Shown piece after piece: positions 17,432 to 27,438 of a DNA stretch of 64,000 nt. The notes beneath the pieces were generated by a model that searched no databases, was not told where the DNA came from, and worked only from the letters and a program-made list of their open reading frames with translations. The position numbers and the translations under genes were made by a program. The DNA comes from Deltaproteobacteria bacterium (GTDB lineage: Bacteria; Myxococcota_A; UBA9042; PHBI01). Every line of letters starts with the position of its first letter. The stretch's first letter is position 1. The stretch spans positions 1 to 64,000 of the forward strand of contig WYBB01000163.1 of the NCBI GenBank assembly GCA_011526585.1, written 5' to 3'.

Positions 17432-20400
17432 CAGTCGAGGGGGATCCGATAGCGGCATCGCGCCTCGTAGGTCTCCTGGGCGGTGGTGGCGCCGGTGTCG
17501 CTGCGCTTGAGCGTGCCCTCGCAGACGACGTCGTCACCGATCGCGAGCGAGAACTTCGCGCGCAAGGTCGTCTCGGTGTCGTCGGAGACGGTGGTCGTGT
17601 CGAAGCAGAGGTTGGGCGCGAAGCAGGTGCCGACCCGATACTCGAGGCCACCCTTCTGATCGACGCCGACCGATGCGGTGCGCACGAAGGGTGCGGATAA
17701 CACGGTGTTGATGACGTTGGCGAGGTCGGCCGAGACGACGCGGCTCTCCTGGGCGCGGTCGAGGTCGCCGCGTGGCTTGCCGGTGATGAGCAGGGACTGG
17801 ATGTCGGCCTGGTCGAGGGTGGGGTCGTCGCTGGAGAGCTCGATCTTGAGGTCGGGCACGCGGCCGGACATGCGCAAGGTGACGGCGACCTCCTTCTCGT
17901 CCTCTTCCTGGAGCGCGGTCTGGGCGCGCTGCAGGTAGGTGATCTGGGTCTGAGCGGTGACCTCGACCAGCGGGCGCTCGGGGTCGCCGTCGAAGTCGAC
18001 CGCGCCCTGGCTGACGGTGAAGGTGCGCTCGAAGAGGAGGTAGGTGAGGGTGCCGCCGGGGAGGAGATCGACGCGGCGGAAGAGGCGCGGCTCGGCGATG
18101 GTGCCGCGCAGGGTGAGGTCCAGGCGCGCGGGCAGGTCGGTGCGCGCCAGCGGCAGCGCGGTCTGGATCTGGAAGTCGGAGGCGACGACGTTGACGTCGA
18201 GGCGCGCCCGGCCGAGCCAGGGGGCCTCGTCGAGGAGCGAGGTGGTGTAGGCGTCGCTCTTGACGCCGAGCGCGCCGCCGACGGCGCGGGCGAGGGTGTC
18301 GAAGCTCTTGGAGAAGCGGCCCTCGGAGAGGCTGAGATCGCCGGTGACCGACAACGTGGGGGTCGGCGTGTCGAGGCGCTCGCCGAGGAGGCGGGCGTCG
18401 GGGCTGGCGGTGAAGGCGAACTCGCCGGCGCTGGCGATGTAGAGATCGGCGCCGATGAGGCGCAGGTCGAGCGAGACGGGCGCGAGCGCTTGCAGGGTGA
18501 CCTCGCCGGACAGGCCGAAGCTGCCGTCGTCGAGGTCGCCCTCGAAGCGGGTCGCGTTCTGGCCGAGCAGGATCCGTTGCTGGCCGGGGCGGGTGCCTCT
18601 GCGCAGCTGGAGGGCGGCGCCGCGGCGCAGGCGCAGCTCGCGGCCGGAGCCGCGCGGCACGAGCGTGAGCCCTTGCATCTCGAGCTGGCCGACGGCGACC
18701 GGCGCGTCGAGCGAGCCGCCGAGGTGGAGCAGGGCCTGGGTGTTCTGCAGGCAGGTGTCGTCACCGATGGCGCGCGCGGCGGCGTCGTCGGGGGCGATCC
18801 GAACCTTGCCGTCGGAGACGGAGAAGAGGTCGGAGAGGCCGGGCACGATGGCGAGATCGAGCAGGCCCGCGAGCTGGAGGTCGAGGCGCTCGCCGGCGAT
18901 CGTGCCGCAGACCTCGAGGCGCGGGGCGTCGGGGGCGCGCTGGTCGAGGGCGCGCGCGCCGGTCGGGGCGAGGGTGAGCGGGTACATGCGGAAACGGCCG
19001 GCGTCGGAGACGAGCAGGAGCTCGGAGAGGTTGGTCCAGCGCACGCCGCGATCGGGCACGTCGATGACGAGGTCGCGTGGGGCGGCGCGCACGCGGAAGG
19101 AGGTGAGGCCGCTCGGCACGTCGAGGTCGAGCTCGGCGGTGGCGCTGCCGAAGAGGCCGACGGCGGAGTCGGCGAGCGCGGGCACGAGGTCGCCGAGCCG
19201 CTTGTCGGTCGCGCGCACGGCGGCTTCGAAGCGGCGCGGCGCGAGGCCGTCGAGGGTGAGCGCGGCGCGCTGGAGCGAGAAGCCGCCGAAGAGGTCCCGG
19301 TCGAAGGCGGAGACCTCGACGACGTCGTCGCGCGTGGTGACCGCGAGCAGCGCATCGCCGAGGACGAGCTGGCCGACGACGGCGTCCTCGAGCTCGAGGG
19401 TGCCGATGAGCACGGGGTGCGCGGTGGTACCGCCGATCGTGAGATGGCCGCGCAGGATGGCCGAGATGTCGGGCAGGGCGAGGGCGACCGGGCGCAGGTT
19501 GGCCAGCGAGGTGTCGGCGATGACGAGGTTGCCCTCGAGGCCGAGCACGGACGGTTCCCTGGCGGGGCGGGTGAGGCGCAGGCGGCCGGTCCAGACGGCG
19601 CCGCTCTGGAAGGTGACGGTGAGGTCGTCGAGGGTGAAGACGTCGGCCTGGCCGGTCGGGCTCGGGTGCGCGGTGAGGGTGGCGGCGAGGCGCACGCCGG
19701 GCTCGCCGGCGAAGTTGGCCTGGCTGATGAGGATGCGGCCGTGGCCCCGCAGCGTGCCGAGCGGGTCGAGCAGATGGCCGGAGAAGTCGCCGCCGTCGAG
19801 GGAGATGCGGGCGTCGGGGCCGAACCAGGGGCCGAGCGCGGCGGCGAGGAGACCGTGCAGCTTGCGGGTCTCGATGCGGAAGGCGAGGTGGGGATCGGGC
19901 GCGAAGCCCGGGTCGAAGAGGTCGAGCGATGCGTCGACGGCGAAGTCGGCGAGCGGGCTGTCGGAGACGAGGTTGCGCAGGGCGAGCACGCCGCCGGCGA
20001 GCGAGATGGCGCCCTGGACCTGGCCGAGCTCGCGCGGGCCGATGCGGGCGGCGGTCCAGTTGAGCGTGCCGTCGACTCGCGGGTCGGCGAGCGTGCCGCG
20101 GGCGCGGGCGGCCTTGACGACGACGCGGCCGGCGAGGTCGCCGAGGCCGAGGGCGCGGGCGAGCGGGGCGAGGTCGCCGATGCGCGCGTAGGGCTCGAGG
20201 TCGATCGCGCCGCCGAGGAGGTCGATGCGGCCGGCGAGGCGGGCGCGGTCGGCGCCGGCGTCGACGACGAGGCCGCTCAGGTCGAGGCGGTCGAAGGGGC
20301 CGAGGGCGCGATCCGGGGCGGGCAGGGCGAGCGCGCTCAGGCCGGCGTGGCGGGTGGCGTGGCCGGCGAAGGTCCAGGTCGGAGCGAGGCCGGGGATGGG

Positions 20401-21891
20401 CGGGGCAGTCCAGGTGACGCGGCCGTCGTCGACCTCGATGGTGAGGGTCTCGCCGGCGCTGGCTGGGTCGGGGGACAGGCGGACGAGGGCGGTGCCGGAC
20501 CAGGCGCCGGGGGGCAGCTCGGGGAGGGCGGGGCCAAAGAGGGTGGCAAGCGCGGAGGGCACGTCGACGTCGGCGACGGCGACCGACATGGCGAGGTCGC
20601 GCAGATCGAGGGCGTCGTCGCGCGGGTCGTAGGAGAGCGCCGAGAGGGTGGCCGTGCCCTGGTCGAGGCGCGCCTGGGCGCTATCGATATAGATCGCGTG
20701 GCGATCGGGGATCGCCGGAGAGCCGCGCGGCTCGAAGCGGCCGGCGGCGGCGAGGTCGCGGGTGAGGAGGGGACCGAGGGCGAGCTCGGGGCTCGTGACG
20801 GTCCAGGCGGCGGAGAGCTGCTCGACGTCGCCTCGACCGGCGATGGCGAGCGAGAGGGGGCCGCGGGCGAAGCCGGCGGTGAGGGCGGCGGGCTCGGGGG
20901 CGTCGGCGGCGAAGTCGATGGTGCCTTCGCCGTGCCAGGTGGCGGGCGAGGGGGCGGCGTCGAGGCCGCCCGAGCCGCGGAAGTGGGCGTGGGCGTCGGC
21001 GCCGAGGGCGCCGTGGGCGGCGCGCCAGGTGAAGCCGAGGCCGCGCCAGGCGAAGTCCTCGACGAGGAGGTCGCGCACGGGGAGTGTGAGCGGCGCGGGC
21101 ATGTGGGAGAAGTCGGTGAAGAGGAGCTCGGCGCGGGCGAGGTGAACGCGGGGGACGTCGAAGGCCATGTAGAAGGAGTCGTCCCCCAGGGCGGGGTCGA
21201 TGCGCATGAAGTAGTTGGTGACGGTGTCGAACGGGGCGGACTCGACGCGGAAGCCGGGCACGTCGACCTGGCCGCGGGCGCCGAGCAGGCGCACGACGTC
21301 GGCGACGAGCTCGAAGGCGGCGCCGGGCGGAGACGGCGGGGCGTCGGGGTCGGTGGGGGGCGCGAGCGCGGCCTCGAGGCCGACCCAGCCGTCGGCGCGG
21401 ACCTCGACGCGGGCGGAGGGCTCGAGGAGCTCGACGCGGGCGAGGCTGATGCGGAGCGGGTTGGCGTCGGGGTCGTGCAGGAAGGCGAGGAGGTCGTCGA
21501 AGGTGCGGCCGAGGTCGATGGTGGCCTCGACGCCGCGCACGCGGATGATCTCCTCGCCGCGCACGCCGATGACGCGGGCCTCGGCGAGGCGCACGTGCCA
21601 GGGGAGCGGGCCCCACTGGATGGCGGTGGCGCCGATGGTGCCCGGAACGGCGTCGGAGACGGCCTGCTGGATGGCGTCTTTGACGGGGCGAGAGGCGAGC
21701 GCGAAGTAGAGCACGAGGTAGAGCGCGGCGATGACGACGAGGCTGCGCGAGACGACGAGGTAGGCGACGAGCAGGACCGAGCCGATGGCGCGGCCGAGGA
21801 AGCGCAGGAGGGCGAGCGCGAGGCGCAGCGGGGCGACGCGGGGGCGGGCGCGCGCGGCGGGGGAGGCGGTGGTCGGGGGCGCGGCGCTCAG
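17431..21891 (-). CDS. tamB: TamB-family translocation/assembly protein with probable CTG start
   Basis: The protein has about 1,486 residues. A single N-terminal membrane helix (SVLLVAYLVVSRSLVVIAAL) anchors a long periplasmic beta-rich body that would bridge to TamA. The C-terminal 350 residues match the TamB/DUF490 domain (LPGGTLTYLLFERTFTVSQG, DQADIQSLLITGKPRG). No ATG, GTG or TTG lies in frame between the upstream stop and the middle of the membrane helix. The likely start is a CTG at 21891 overlapping the upstream TGA as CTGA. It ends in a TGATG junction with tamA. Confidence 0.85.
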   Translation of the reverse strand: MSAAPPTTASPAARARPRVAPLRLALALLRFLGRAIGSVLLVAYLVVSRSLVVIAALYLVLYFALASRPVKDAIQQAVSDAVPGTIGATAIQWGPLPWHVRLAEARVIGVRGEEIIRVRGVEATIDLGRTFDDLLAFLHDPDANPLRISLARVELLEPSARVEVRADGWVGLEAALAPPTDPDAPPSPPGAAFELVADVVRLLGARGQVDVPGFRVESAPFDTVTNYFMRIDPALGDDSFYMAFDVPRVHLARAELLFTDFSHMPAPLTLPVRDLLVEDFAWRGLGFTWRAAHGALGADAHAHFRGSGGLDAAPSPATWHGEGTIDFAADAPEPAALTAGFARGPLSLAIAGRGDVEQLSAAWTVTSPELALGPLLTRDLAAAGRFEPRGSPAIPDRHAIYIDSAQARLDQGTATLSALSYDPRDDALDLRDLAMSVAVADVDVPSALATLFGPALPELPPGAWSGTALVRLSPDPASAGETLTIEVDDGRVTWTAPPIPGLAPTWTFAGHATRHAGLSALALPAPDRALGPFDRLDLSGLVVDAGADRARLAGRIDLLGGAIDLEPYARIGDLAPLARALGLGDLAGRVVVKAARARGTLADPRVDGTLNWTAARIGPRELGQVQGAISLAGGVLALRNLVSDSPLADFAVDASLDLFDPGFAPDPHLAFRIETRKLHGLLAAALGPWFGPDARISLDGGDFSGHLLDPLGTLRGHGRILISQANFAGEPGVRLAATLTAHPSPTGQADVFTLDDLTVTFQSGAVWTGRLRLTRPAREPSVLGLEGNLVIADTSLANLRPVALALPDISAILRGHLTIGGTTAHPVLIGTLELEDAVVGQLVLGDALLAVTTRDDVVEVSAFDRDLFGGFSLQRAALTLDGLAPRRFEAAVRATDKRLGDLVPALADSAVGLFGSATAELDLDVPSGLTSFRVRAAPRDLVIDVPDRGVRWTNLSELLLVSDAGRFRMYPLTLAPTGARALDQRAPDAPRLEVCGTIAGERLDLQLAGLLDLAIVPGLSDLFSVSDGKVRIAPDDAAARAIGDDTCLQNTQALLHLGGSLDAPVAVGQLEMQGLTLVPRGSGRELRLRRGAALQLRRGTRPGQQRILLGQNATRFEGDLDDGSFGLSGEVTLQALAPVSLDLRLIGADLYIASAGEFAFTASPDARLLGERLDTPTPTLSVTGDLSLSEGRFSKSFDTLARAVGGALGVKSDAYTTSLLDEAPWLGRARLDVNVVASDFQIQTALPLARTDLPARLDLTLRGTIAEPRLFRRVDLLPGGTLTYLLFERTFTVSQGAVDFDGDPERPLVEVTAQTQITYLQRAQTALQEEDEKEVAVTLRMSGRVPDLKIELSSDDPTLDQADIQSLLITGKPRGDLDRAQESRVVSADLANVINTVLSAPFVRTASVGVDQKGGLEYRVGTCFAPNLCFDTTTVSDDTETTLRAKFSLAIGDDVVCEGTLKRSDTGATTAQETYEARCRYRIPLD

Positions 21892-23510
21892 GGGGTCGTG
21901 TCCTCGGGTGGTGCGGAGGTGGAGACCCAGGCGTAGCCGTCCCAGTCGAAGGCGGTGGGCGGGGTGGCGTGGGCGCTGTCGAGGCGGCCGAGCGCCCACT
22001 CGAGCTCGGTCTGCCAGGGGGAGAAGCGGTCGGCGCGGTCGACGTCGACGTCGAGCTCGGCGGTGCCGCGCGGGGTGGGGCCGAGGGCGGCGCGCTGGTC
22101 GTCGTCGAGGTCGTGCAGGAGGGCGTCGGCGAGCGGGCCGGCGACGTCGCGGAAGCGGAGGTCGGCGACGAAGCTCGTGCGCTTGGTGAGCGGGCTCGAC
22201 TTGAGGGTGCCGAGGGCGAGCACGTGGCCGACGGGGGTCTCGACGGTGGCTTCGAGGCGGCCGCCGGTGAGCTTGAGGTCGGCGGCGAGGGTGAGGTCGA
22301 CGGGGCCGACGGTGCCGGTCGGCAAGGTCCAGGAAGAGCTCCAACCGGCGGCTTCGGCGAGGAGGCGCTTCTGCAGGTCGCCGGTGAGGGAGGGCACGTA
22401 GAGGCCCTCGAAGCTCCAGTCGAGGCCTTCGAGGCGCGCGGCGGCGAGGTGGTCGACGGCGAGGTCCATCTCGGGCACGAGCAGGCCGGGGGCGGCGGTG
22501 AAGCGGGCGATGGCGAGCGCGACGTGGTCGGCCGAGAGCGGGCCGGCGGACCAGCGCGGGGCGACGAGGGTGGCGAGGGAGCCCGCGAGGTTCGGGCCGT
22601 CGGTGGCGAGGTCGAGGCCGTCGAAGTCGAAGCCGAGCGGGAAGCTGCCGGGCAGGAGCTGGTCGGCCTCGTGGCGGCCGAGGCGGCCCCAGGCGCGCCA
22701 GCGACTGGTGGTGCTAGCGGTGGTGGTGGTGATGTGGCCCTGGGCCATGAGCACCTCTTCGCGCTGGCGGAGCGTGAGCGACCTCACCGTGAGATCGTGT
22801 CCGTCGACGCTCGCGGCGACGCGGCACTCATCGAATCCCACCTGGCGGCGCGCTTTGTTCCAGGTGGCGTGGCAGGCGCTGGCGACGAGGTCGAGCTCGC
22901 CGGCCGGCGGGGCGCCGGCGGGGGCGGCGGGCAGCGCGCCGGCGAGGCGGAGATCGCGCAGGTGGGCCTGCAGGCCGGGCAGGTCGAGCCAGACCTCGGC
23001 GACGTGGATGTGCACGGCGTCGAGCGTCGGAGTGCGCGCGGGCGCCTTGCGGGTGGCCGTGGCGACGGCGGGTGGGCGCGGCGGGCGGAGGGCGGCGACG
23101 AGGTCGAGGGCGCCGTCGTCGGTCGTGGCGAGGGTGAGGTGGCTGAGCGCGAGCTCGGCGCGGTCGACGACGAGCTCGCCGCCGAGGAGCGCGGAGAGGC
23201 CGAGGTCGAAGGAGGCCGAGGTGACGTGCGCCAGCTCGCGGCCGGTGGGGTCGGAGACGGTGAGGGCGCCCAGCGCGAGCGAGTCCGGGGCGGGGCCCCA
23301 GCGCACGGCGCGGACGCTGACGCCGGCGGGCAGGTCGGCGAGGGAGAGGAGCTGGGCGCGGCCCGGGCTCGAGCCGAGCCAGAAGTAGACGGCGGTCCAG
23401 AGGGTGAGCGCGGCGAGCGCGAGGCCGAGCAGGAGGGCGAGGGCGCGCGCGCGCCACGTGGAGCGCGGGGGCTTCGGCGTCACGGCGGGAGCGGGCGAGG
23501 GGGCGTTCAT
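21888..23510 (-). CDS. AsmA/TamB-like periplasmic membrane-anchored protein
   Basis: The protein has 540 residues. An N-terminal helix (ALALLLGLALAALTLWTAVY) is followed by a beta-rich periplasmic region typical of AsmA-like proteins: SVRAVRWGPAPDSLALGALT, ASFDLGLSALLGGELVVDRA and repeated short strands. It looks like an N-terminal TamB paralogue. It is the first gene of the operon with tamB and tamA, and its stop overlaps the presumed tamB start. A role in lipid or outer-membrane protein transport is inferred from family and context. Confidence 0.75.
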   Translation of the reverse strand: MNAPSPAPAVTPKPPRSTWRARALALLLGLALAALTLWTAVYFWLGSSPGRAQLLSLADLPAGVSVRAVRWGPAPDSLALGALTVSDPTGRELAHVTSASFDLGLSALLGGELVVDRAELALSHLTLATTDDGALDLVAALRPPRPPAVATATRKAPARTPTLDAVHIHVAEVWLDLPGLQAHLRDLRLAGALPAAPAGAPPAGELDLVASACHATWNKARRQVGFDECRVAASVDGHDLTVRSLTLRQREEVLMAQGHITTTTASTTSRWRAWGRLGRHEADQLLPGSFPLGFDFDGLDLATDGPNLAGSLATLVAPRWSAGPLSADHVALAIARFTAAPGLLVPEMDLAVDHLAAARLEGLDWSFEGLYVPSLTGDLQKRLLAEAAGWSSSWTLPTGTVGPVDLTLAADLKLTGGRLEATVETPVGHVLALGTLKSSPLTKRTSFVADLRFRDVAGPLADALLHDLDDDQRAALGPTPRGTAELDVDVDRADRFSPWQTELEWALGRLDSAHATPPTAFDWDGYAWVSTSAPPEDTTP

Positions 23511-23608
23511 CCGCGGGAGTCTAGCAGCGGTCGGGGAATTTCTCCCGCGCGCTGTCGCGGCGCGCCGCTTCTGTGGATGACATCGTCGCGACGGGCTATG
23601 ACGCGCGG
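23511..23608. promoter_or_regulatory. Divergent intergenic region AsmA-tam operon / maeB
   Basis: This 98-bp gap must hold promoters for both directions. I see no convincing -35/-10 pair or inverted repeat. Confidence 0.3.
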
Positions 23609-25849
23609 ATGAGCAGCAAGCGCGACGAAGATGCCCTCCTCTATCACGCCGGACCGCCGCGGCCGGGCAAGCTGGAGATCCGGCCGACCAAGGCGATGAG
23701 CACGCAGCTCGACCTGTCGTTGGCGTATTCGCCGGGCGTGGCGGCGCCGTGTCGGGCGATCGCCGAGGACCCGAGCCGGTCCTGGGACTACACGACGCGC
23801 GGCAACCTCGTCGCGGTGATCACCAACGGCACGGCGGTGCTCGGGCTCGGCGACATCGGGCCCGACGCGGCCAAGCCGGTGATGGAGGGCAAGGCCGTGC
23901 TCTTCAAGCGTTTCGCGGACATCGACGTCTTCGATCTGGAGGTGAAGGGCGACCCCGAGACCTTCATCACCGTCGTCAAGGCGCTGGAGCCGACCTTCGG
24001 CGGGATCAACCTCGAGGACATCAAGGCGCCCGAGGCGTTCTACATCGAGGAGCGCCTGCGGGAGGCGATGTCGATCCCGGTCTTCCACGACGACCAGCAC
24101 GGCACGGCGATCATCGCCGGGGCCGCGCTCATCAACGCGGCCGAGGTGCAGGACAAGGCGCTCGACGAGCTCCGGCTGGTGCTCATCGGCGCGGGCGCGG
24201 CGGGGATCGCTTGCGCGCGCTTGTTCATGTCGCTCGGGGTGCGGCCGGACAACATCCTCACGGTCGACAAGCAGGGCGTGCTCCGGCGCGCCGACGAGGA
24301 CGCGCTCGATCCGTATCGGCGAGCGCTGGCGCGCGACACCGACCGCAGGACGCTGGCCGAGGCGCTCGTCGGCGCCGACGTGCTGGTCGGGCTCTCGGCC
24401 GGTGGGATCGTCAAGCCGGAGATGATCGCGCAGATGGCGCCGCGCCCGATCATCATGGCGCTGGCCAACCCCGACCCGGAGATCCTGCCGCCGGTGGCCA
24501 AGGCCGCGCGCCCCGACGCGATCGTCGCGACCGGGCGCAGCGACTTCCCGAACCAGGTCAACAACGTGCTCGGCTTCCCGTTCATCTTCCGCGGCGCGCT
24601 CGACGTGCGCGCCACGAAGATCACCGAGGCGATGAAGATCGCGGCCGTCAGGGCGATCGCCGCGCTCGCCAAGGAGCCGGTGCCGGCGTCGGTGATGCGC
24701 GCGTACGGCGGCAGGCACTTCGCGTTCGGACCGGAGTACATCATCCCCAAGCCGTTCGATCCGCGCGTGCTCGGGTGGGTGGCGCCGGCGGTGGCGCGCG
24801 CGGCGATCGACAGCGGCGTGGCGGCGCGGCCGATCACCGACTGGGCGGGCTACAGCCTGCGCCTCGAGCAGATGATGGACCCGGGGCGCGGGCTGATGCG
24901 GCAGATCATCGACAAGGCCAGGAGCGATCCCAAGCGCGTGGTCTTCCCCGAAGGCTACGACGAGCGCGTGGTCAAGGCGGCGACGGTGCTGGCGCGCGAG
25001 GGGATCGCCAACCCGATCCTCATCGGGCAGCGCGCGCAGATCCAGCGCGTCGCCGATCAGGTCGGGGTCGAGCTCGACGGCATCGAGACGATCGACCCGC
25101 CCGAGCACCCGCGCTTCGGCGATTACTGCGAGGCCTTCCTGGCGCTGATGGAGCGGCGCGGGGTGACGCGGCCGGAGGCGCGGCGGCGCATGTTCTCGCA
25201 GACGCGCTTCGCGCTGATGATGCTGCGCGAGGGCGACGCCGATTCGCTGGTGATGGGCGCGACGCGGGCCTACGCCGAGGCGATGCGGCCGGCGCTGCAG
25301 CTCATCGGGACCGAGAGCAAGGCGTGCGGCATGTACATCCTGCTCACGCGCACGCGCACGCTCTTCTTCGCCGACACCACGGTGCAGATCGATCCGAGCG
25401 CCGAGGATCTCGCGACGCTGACGATGAACGTGGTCGAGCGTGTGAAGAGCTTCGACATCACGCCGCGGGTGGCGATGCTCTCGTTCGCCAACTTCGGCGC
25501 GGTGCCGCACGAGGATTGCCGCAAGATGGCGCGCGCGGCCGAGCTCGTGCGGCGGCGCGACCCGACGCTGATGATCGAGGGCGAGGTGCAGGTCGATGTC
25601 GCCATCGACATGGAGCTTCGCCAGCAGATGTTCCCGTGGAGCCGGCTGACCGAGCCGGCCAACGTGTTCATCTTCCCGAACCTGGCGTCGGCCAACATCG
25701 CCTACAAGATGATGCACCAGATCGGGGGCGCCAGCGTGTTCGGGCCGATCCTGCTCGGCATGAAGCGGCCGATGCACATCCTGGCGCTCAACGTCGACGC
25801 CAACGACATCGTCAACCTGTCGGCGTACGCGGTGGTCTCGGCGCAGTAG
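23609..25849 (+). CDS. maeB: NADP-dependent malic enzyme with phosphotransacetylase-like domain
   Basis: Oxidative decarboxylation of malate to pyruvate, yielding NADPH. The 746-residue length is typical of MaeB. The N-terminal malic-enzyme part includes [44 protein letters not shown] and [15 protein letters not shown]. From about residue 430 a phosphotransacetylase-like domain follows ([35 protein letters not shown]), usually regulatory by acetyl-CoA. The ATG at 23609 is preferred over a GTG 12 codons upstream. Confidence 0.93.
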   Translation: MSSKRDEDALLYHAGPPRPGKLEIRPTKAMSTQLDLSLAYSPGVAAPCRAIAEDPSRSWDYTTRGNLVAVITNGTAVLGLGDIGPDAAKPVMEGKAVLFKRFADIDVFDLEVKGDPETFITVVKALEPTFGGINLEDIKAPEAFYIEERLREAMSIPVFHDDQHGTAIIAGAALINAAEVQDKALDELRLVLIGAGAAGIACARLFMSLGVRPDNILTVDKQGVLRRADEDALDPYRRALARDTDRRTLAEALVGADVLVGLSAGGIVKPEMIAQMAPRPIIMALANPDPEILPPVAKAARPDAIVATGRSDFPNQVNNVLGFPFIFRGALDVRATKITEAMKIAAVRAIAALAKEPVPASVMRAYGGRHFAFGPEYIIPKPFDPRVLGWVAPAVARAAIDSGVAARPITDWAGYSLRLEQMMDPGRGLMRQIIDKARSDPKRVVFPEGYDERVVKAATVLAREGIANPILIGQRAQIQRVADQVGVELDGIETIDPPEHPRFGDYCEAFLALMERRGVTRPEARRRMFSQTRFALMMLREGDADSLVMGATRAYAEAMRPALQLIGTESKACGMYILLTRTRTLFFADTTVQIDPSAEDLATLTMNVVERVKSFDITPRVAMLSFANFGAVPHEDCRKMARAAELVRRRDPTLMIEGEVQVDVAIDMELRQQMFPWSRLTEPANVFIFPNLASANIAYKMMHQIGGASVFGPILLGMKRPMHILALNVDANDIVNLSAYAVVSAQ

Positions 25850-25876
25850 CGACGAACCCGCGGTAGGGACGAACCC

Positions 25877-26821
25877 TCAGGGGGCGGTCACGGCGGCCTC
25901 GAGCTGGTCCATCTCGACCTCGTAGCCGTCGACGTAGAAGGTCGGCGTTCCCTGGACCTCGGCGCGGGTCGCCTCGTCCATGTCGCGCTCGAGCAGCTTG
26001 ACGAGGGTCGGGTCCTCGAGATCGGCGGCGAGCTTCTTCGGGTCGAGGCCGGCCTTGGTGGCGAGCTCGCGCATGAGCTCGGGCGTGAGGCTCTCCTGGT
26101 GCTCGAAGAGGAGCTCGTGCAGCGCCATGAACTTGCCCTGGCGGTGGGCGGCCAGCGCGATGAGCGCCGCCTCGCGCGCGTGCGGGTGGATCTCGAGCGG
26201 CAGCATCTTGTAGTAGAGCACCGCGCCGGACTTCTCGGCGAGCTCCTTGGCGGGCTTGGCGGCGAGCTTGCAGTGCGGGCACTGGTAGTCGAAGAACTCG
26301 ACGATCATCTTCTTGGCGGTCTTCGGGTCCCCGGAGTGGGGCGAGCCCTCGAGCTCGAAGCTCATCCTCTTCGCCCAGCGTGCCTGCTCCTCGAGGAGCT
26401 TCTGCACGACCTGCTTCTTCGAGAGGCCCTCGGCGATCCGCGCGACGGCGAGGGCGGCGAGCTTCCTGGCCTCGGGGCAGGTGTCGGCGGACTTGAGGCT
26501 CTCGAGGAAGCTCTTCGGCTTGCCGCAAGGGTCGTACTGGTCGAGCAGCACGTCCTGGAGGATGTGCTTTTCGTCGAGGTCGAGATCGGCGGTGTCGACC
26601 GAGGCCGGCAGGTCGAGGGGCGGTCTCGTGTCGGCCGGCGGGACGGGCGCGGGCGCGCTCGTGTCGGCCGCGACCGGGCGCGCGGGGCCGGTGTCGAGCT
26701 CCGTCGGTCGGTTGTTGCTGCTGCACACGCACTGCGTCAGCATCAGCACGACCATCACGCTCGTGCCTCGGGACGCGTCCCGTCGTAGCTTGCCATCGAG
26801 GAATGTCATCGGTTTGAGCAT
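25877..26821 (-). CDS. DsbA-like thioredoxin-fold lipoprotein
   Basis: The protein has 314 residues. The N-terminus has a lipoprotein-like signal ending LMLTQC, then a Pro/Ala linker. A helical segment (KHILQDVLLDQYDPCGKPKS) has two further cysteines and some resemblance to CcmH-type domains. The C-terminal thioredoxin fold has the active site CPHC at 181-184 within EFFDYQCPHCKLA, and a cis-Pro segment GTPTFYVDG. A periplasmic thiol-disulfide role is expected from the family. The start codon at 26821 overlaps the folK start on the other strand. Confidence 0.85.
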   Translation of the reverse strand: MLKPMTFLDGKLRRDASRGTSVMVVLMLTQCVCSSNNRPTELDTGPARPVAADTSAPAPVPPADTRPPLDLPASVDTADLDLDEKHILQDVLLDQYDPCGKPKSFLESLKSADTCPEARKLAALAVARIAEGLSKKQVVQKLLEEQARWAKRMSFELEGSPHSGDPKTAKKMIVEFFDYQCPHCKLAAKPAKELAEKSGAVLYYKMLPLEIHPHAREAALIALAAHRQGKFMALHELLFEHQESLTPELMRELATKAGLDPKKLAADLEDPTLVKLLERDMDEATRAEVQGTPTFYVDGYEVEMDQLEAAVTAP

Positions 26822-27392
26822 GCCGGACCCCGAAAAAGAGGCCCCTGCGTATCACGCGCGCGCCCCCCGATCCACTGCCACCGTCGCCGCTGGCGCCGGC
26901 TCGCGGCGGGGCAGCGAGCGTGCGTGGATCGCGCTAGGGGCGAACCTCGGCGCGCCGGCCACGACGCTCAGGCGCGCACTGCGCTGGCTCGCCTCGCTGC
27001 CGGAGGTCGCGATCGAGGCGCGCTCGACCCTGCATCGCACCGCCGCGGTGCCCTGGCCCGAGGCGCGCGAAGAGGTGCCGCAGCCGGACTATCTCAACGC
27101 GGTGGTGCGCGTCGCCACGCGCCACGATCCGCTCGCGCTCCTCCGGGTGCTGCTCAGCCTGGAGCGCGCCGCCGGTCGCGAGCGAAGCCGCAAGTGGGGT
27201 CCGCGCACGCTCGACCTCGATCTCCTCATGATGGGGCCGCGCGGCGAGCTGGTCGTGCGCGAGCCGGAGCTCGAGCTGCCGCACCCGCGCATGCTCACGC
27301 GGCGCTTCGTGCTGGCGCCGCTCGCCGAGATCGATCCGCAGCTCGTGCTCGCGAGCGGGCTCACGGTGCACCAACAGCTCGCACGTCTGTGA
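26820..27392 (+). CDS. folK: 6-hydroxymethyl-7,8-dihydropterin pyrophosphokinase
   Basis: Transfers pyrophosphate from ATP to 6-hydroxymethyl-dihydropterin in folate synthesis. The 190-residue protein has ALGANLGAP near residue 38 and the conserved pterin/ATP segments RKWGPRTLDLDLLMMG and LPHPRMLTRRFVLAPLAEI. The N-terminus carries about 35 extra residues compared with the usual family start. The ATG at 26820 lies within CATG and shares bases with the divergent start codon, so its promoter must sit inside the neighbouring gene. A later start would also fit the domain. Confidence 0.92.
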   Translation: MPDPEKEAPAYHARAPRSTATVAAGAGSRRGSERAWIALGANLGAPATTLRRALRWLASLPEVAIEARSTLHRTAAVPWPEAREEVPQPDYLNAVVRVATRHDPLALLRVLLSLERAAGRERSRKWGPRTLDLDLLMMGPRGELVVREPELELPHPRMLTRRFVLAPLAEIDPQLVLASGLTVHQQLARL

Positions 27393-27438
27393 CGCCGTCA
27401 CGCTTTGCGCGCGTGCGCGGGTCTGCTATCAGGCCGAC

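Noticed and set aside
18490-21936. Long open frame on the plus strand across tamB
   Set aside because: It is the antisense shadow of tamB, made of repeated Gly/Ala/Glu/Arg, without any recognisable domain; very GC-rich DNA leaves antisense frames open.
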